Assembly (NCBI GenBank): GCA_029881615.1
Contig: JAOUMF010000074.1
Coordinates: forward strand, 1 to 7,784
DNA: 7,784 bases
Source: Alphaproteobacteria bacterium
GTDB taxonomy: Bacteria; Pseudomonadota; Alphaproteobacteria; UBA8366; JADFVY01
Direction of reading: 5' to 3'
The position numbers and the translations under genes are program-made. Under the pieces are notes generated by a model that searched no databases, was not told where the DNA came from, and saw nothing but the letters and a program-made list of their open reading frames with translations. Of this stretch, positions 5,900 through 7,784 are shown one piece after another (positions within the stretch are counted from its first letter, which is position 1; each line of letters opens with the position of its first letter).

Positions 5900-6526
5900 T
5901 CAAGGCAGATACTCGTCCTTCCAGCGCAGGACGATGTTGAACGAAATCGAAATGCGGGGTTCTTCCGACAGGTTGGGATGCACCAGATGATGCAGAAAGG
6001 CCGGCCATAGCAGGATTTCGCCCGGCTTCGGCAGAATGCGGTATTCCGGGTCGACCTGCGGATCGTTGCGAATGGCCAGCATGTTGGCCTGCGGACGCGG
6101 GTCGTAGAAGCTGATCGAGCCGGGATTGAGGTCGGACCGGCCGGGCAGTTTTTTCGGCTTGGCGGGCACCTGGACGTAATAGGTGCCGCTAAGCCAGCTA
6201 TGCGGATGATTATGCAGATTATGGTAATCGCCGAAGCGGTTGACGTTGGCCCAGGCCTGAACGCGCCACTCCAGATCGTAGTCGATACCGGCTTCGCGGG
6301 CATAGTCCAGAACAGCCCGGTTAGCACAATCCTTCAGCCAGGCCACCGCCGGATGCTTGTCATCGAACAGATTGCCGGCCAGGTAATCTGTCGTCATGTC
6401 GGCCCGCGCCGCATCCAGCTTCAGCACATGTTCAAGAAGATGCGGATTAGCCTGTTCCGCCCCCGGCAGAGCATGACGCATGATCAGCGTCGGCCAAAGC
6501 TGCATGAATGTGGGTTTTTTGCTCAT
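5900..6526 (-). CDS. Putative 2OG-Fe(II) oxygenase, TIGR02466/PF13759-like
   Basis: A 208-residue cytosolic protein of the double-stranded beta-helix type. Seen: N-terminal MQLWPTLIM (8-16), the typical 'f.TPi' opening; VQAWANVNRFGDYHNLHNHP (89-108) followed by SWLSGTYYVQVP (110-121), where His105 or His107 would provide metal ligands; SISFYDPRP (137-145); and the C-terminal GEILLWPAFLHHLVHP (169-184) with RISISFNIVLRW (191-202), where His179 or His180 is the distal ligand and Arg191 may hold 2-oxoglutarate. These fit the TIGR02466 family of predicted 2OG-Fe(II) oxygenases, whose substrates are not established to my knowledge. The start ATG overlaps the stop of the upstream amidase gene (ATGA) and is preceded by AAGGGG, so the two are translationally coupled. 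Its stop meets the threonine aldolase stop with 5 bases between and no terminator visible. Confidence 0.85.
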   Translation of the reverse strand: MSKKPTFMQLWPTLIMRHALPGAEQANPHLLEHVLKLDAARADMTTDYLAGNLFDDKHPAVAWLKDCANRAVLDYAREAGIDYDLEWRVQAWANVNRFGDYHNLHNHPHSWLSGTYYVQVPAKPKKLPGRSDLNPGSISFYDPRPQANMLAIRNDPQVDPEYRILPKPGEILLWPAFLHHLVHPNLSEEPRISISFNIVLRWKDEYLP

Positions 6527-7314
6527 CCGCGCCCCTTCATCTTATCGGGAAAGGCCGCACAATCACGCAGATATGGCAGGCGCTCGCGGGCAGCCTCCAC
6601 CGCCTCGCGCGAAATCGTGGCGACGATCAGTTCCTCACCGGCGCCCGCGCGAGCCAGATCATGGCCATCGGGGCCTACAATGCAACTGGCCCCCAGGTAA
6701 TTCAGCCCCGCCTCTTCGCCCGCATGATTGGCATAGGCCAGATAGATACCGTTCTCGAAGGCCCGCGTCGGGATCACCTTGTGGGCAACATGGGGCCAGG
6801 CCGCACCCAGCGCCGTTGGCGCCACCACCAGATCAGCCCCCGCCTGCGCCACATTGCGTACCGCTTCCGGAAATTCAGCCTCGTAGCAAATGATCAGCGC
6901 CACCTTTAAACCGCCGAGTTCGAACAACGTATCGCCCGTGCCCGTGGTAAAATACTTCGCCTCCGCGCCCGGTGGCAGAACGCGTTTGCGATGAATCGCC
7001 AGGGTTTGGCCTTCGCCTGAAATACAGATCGCCGCGTTATACAAAACACCGCTGTCGCGCTCCGGGAAACCATAAACGACCGCCACGCCATGCCATTTGG
7101 CCAATTTGGCGGCCGCCCGCGCAAAGGCTCCGTCCCCCGGCTCGGCGCATTCAGGCAAGGCATCGCCTATATTGTAGCCGCTCATATAGAGTTCGGGGCA
7201 CACAAGAAGCTCCACCCCGTTCGCGGCGGCCCGCGCCATTGCGGAACCCAGCCTCTCCAACCGGGTATCGGCGCCTCTCCCCACGGCCATGCTCTGAAAA
7301 ATCGCGACGCGCAA
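6523..7314 (-). CDS. Nitrilase-superfamily carbon-nitrogen hydrolase (amidase-like)
   Basis: A 263-residue protein covering the whole nitrilase (CN-hydrolase) fold, without signal peptide. Catalytic triad seen: Glu41 in LLVCPELYMSGYN (36-48), Lys110 in HRKRVLP (108-114), and Cys143 in ALIICYEAEFPEAVR (139-153); Glu117 may be the accessory glutamate. The ICYEAEFPE motif and short length point to an amidase or omega-amidase-like branch (RamA-type R-amidases are similar) rather than a true nitrilase, which usually has CWE. Substrate unknown. The start is TTG at 7314: the reading frame is closed by a stop just upstream (7330-7332), no ATG precedes the first beta strand MRVAIFQ, and the next ATG (residue 9) would delete that strand. 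A G-rich run about 6 bases upstream could serve as ribosome-binding site. The upstream M24 gene stops one base before this start, and the downstream gene overlaps by ATGA, so this is the middle gene of an operon. Confidence 0.92.
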   Translation of the reverse strand: MRVAIFQSMAVGRGADTRLERLGSAMARAAANGVELLVCPELYMSGYNIGDALPECAEPGDGAFARAAAKLAKWHGVAVVYGFPERDSGVLYNAAICISGEGQTLAIHRKRVLPPGAEAKYFTTGTGDTLFELGGLKVALIICYEAEFPEAVRNVAQAGADLVVAPTALGAAWPHVAHKVIPTRAFENGIYLAYANHAGEEAGLNYLGASCIVGPDGHDLARAGAGEELIVATISREAVEAARERLPYLRDCAAFPDKMKGRG

Positions 7315-7315
7315 C

Positions 7316-7784
7316 TCAGCCCCCCGCCATCAGAATTTCACGGGGATAGTCGGTAAGATAATCGCTGCCCGTTTCCGTCACCACGATGGAATCTCCAATA
7401 CGTCCACCAAGTTCGCCGTCGATGCTGATACCGCCATCCACTGCAAATGTCATGCCGGGTTGCAGTATTGTCCTGTCGCCGGCCTTCAGTTCCGGCGCCT
7501 CCAGGTAGGATACCCCGATCGAGCGCCCGGTGCGGTAGCCGGTCTCGTAGCCCCGCGCGCGGTAGATTTCGTTGGCGGCCTCAGCCACGCTTTCGGCCGT
7601 GACGCCCGGGCGGATCGCGGCGATGGCGGCCTGCTGCGCATCGATCGCGGCTTGCTGTACCCGCGCCGCCGCGTCCGATATCTCGCGCACGAAGAACATG
7701 CGGTCGAAGCCCAGCTTGTACTGCTTGAACTGCGCCATGTTGCAGAAACAGAAATAAACCGGGTCGCCGCGCTCCAGCCTCTTA
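7316..7784 (-). CDS. M24-fold (creatinase/Xaa-Pro peptidase-like) hydrolase, C-terminal part
   Basis: The frame stays open through the right edge, so the ATG at 7738 is internal; translation upstream of it reads LERGDPVYFCFCN, a normal M24 core strand. The last 155 residues are visible. The pita-bread-fold pattern is clear: RGDPVYFCF (5-13), YKLGFDR (22-28), a long helix (36-65), RPGVTAESV (58-66), YRTGRSIGVSYLE (83-95), ILQPGMTFAVDGG (106-118) and GDSIVVTETGSDYLT (130-144). Canonical dinuclear-metal ligands are mostly absent: no Asp in the VYFCFC strand, TGRSIG instead of TGHGIG, AVDGG instead of the usual IEPG, and RIGDS instead of RxED. Creatinase and ectoine hydrolase DoeA, which cleave C-N bonds, have similar losses, so a non-peptidase hydrolase is more likely than an aminopeptidase. 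The first gene of the cassette in this window, it ends one base before the amidase start. Confidence 0.87.
   Translation of the reverse strand, partial: KRLERGDPVYFCFCNMAQFKQYKLGFDRMFFVREISDAAARVQQAAIDAQQAAIAAIRPGVTAESVAEAANEIYRARGYETGYRTGRSIGVSYLEAPELKAGDRTILQPGMTFAVDGGISIDGELGGRIGDSIVVTETGSDYLTDYPREILMAGG

Noticed and set aside
5046..6008. 320-codon minus-strand frame antisense to the threonine aldolase
   Set aside because: It overlaps two strongly supported genes and shows only GC-driven openness.
7316..7738. Treating the ATG at 7738 as the start of a complete 140-residue protein
   Set aside because: The frame continues to the window edge and the upstream residues read as a conserved M24 core strand, so the gene is truncated by the window, not short.
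1..7784. Search for CRISPR-like spaced repeats, transposase or phage genes, tRNA genes and attachment sites
   Set aside because: No regularly spaced repeats, terminal inverted repeats, tRNA-like cloverleaf or mobile-element protein were recognised; the genes look like stable chromosomal backbone.

Overview
The window is a gene-dense, GC-rich stretch of chromosome, most likely from an alphaproteobacterium. The placement rests on gene content and order: hisZ followed directly by purA, an RpoH-type sigma factor just downstream of an RluD-type pseudouridine synthase, and a small one-helix membrane protein of the DUF6476 kind divergent from rluD. I would not go below class level from sequence alone. 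No tRNA, rRNA, CRISPR array, insertion sequence or phage gene is visible.

Layout. (1) Positions 1-1758, plus strand: the 3' end of hisZ (histidine biosynthesis regulator), then complete purA (AMP biosynthesis) 12 bases later. (2) 1829-2248, plus strand: a single-domain VOC/glyoxalase-fold protein with a GTG start and intact 2-His-1-Glu metal ligands. (3) 2249-2426: a convergent intergenic region with a strong inverted repeat, a doubtful 35-codon ORF and a textbook intrinsic terminator for rpoH. (4) 2427-4466, minus strand: rluD, then rpoH. The 168-base gap between them holds a near-consensus alphaproteobacterial heat-shock (sigma-32) promoter, a 5' hairpin and GC-rich palindromes, which suggests rpoH is autoregulated. 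(5) 4492-5894, plus strand: a small membrane protein overlapping by ATGA with a low-specificity L-threonine aldolase. (6) 5900-7784, minus strand: a compact three-gene cassette transcribed as M24-fold hydrolase (cut by the window edge), nitrilase-superfamily amidase, then 2OG-Fe(II) oxygenase-like protein. The genes are joined by a TGA-G-TTG junction and an ATGA overlap.

How the genes work together. Most of the window is housekeeping (histidine, purine, rRNA modification, heat shock). The part most likely to hold undescribed biology is the right-hand cassette. Its M24 protein lacks nearly all canonical metal ligands, as creatinase and ectoine hydrolase do, and it is coupled to an amidase and an uncharacterised oxygenase-like protein. 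This looks like a small catabolic module for an N-containing compound, but the substrate cannot be read from the sequence. The second point of interest is the rpoH control region. I did not find a clear novel defence, mobile or RNA-guided system.
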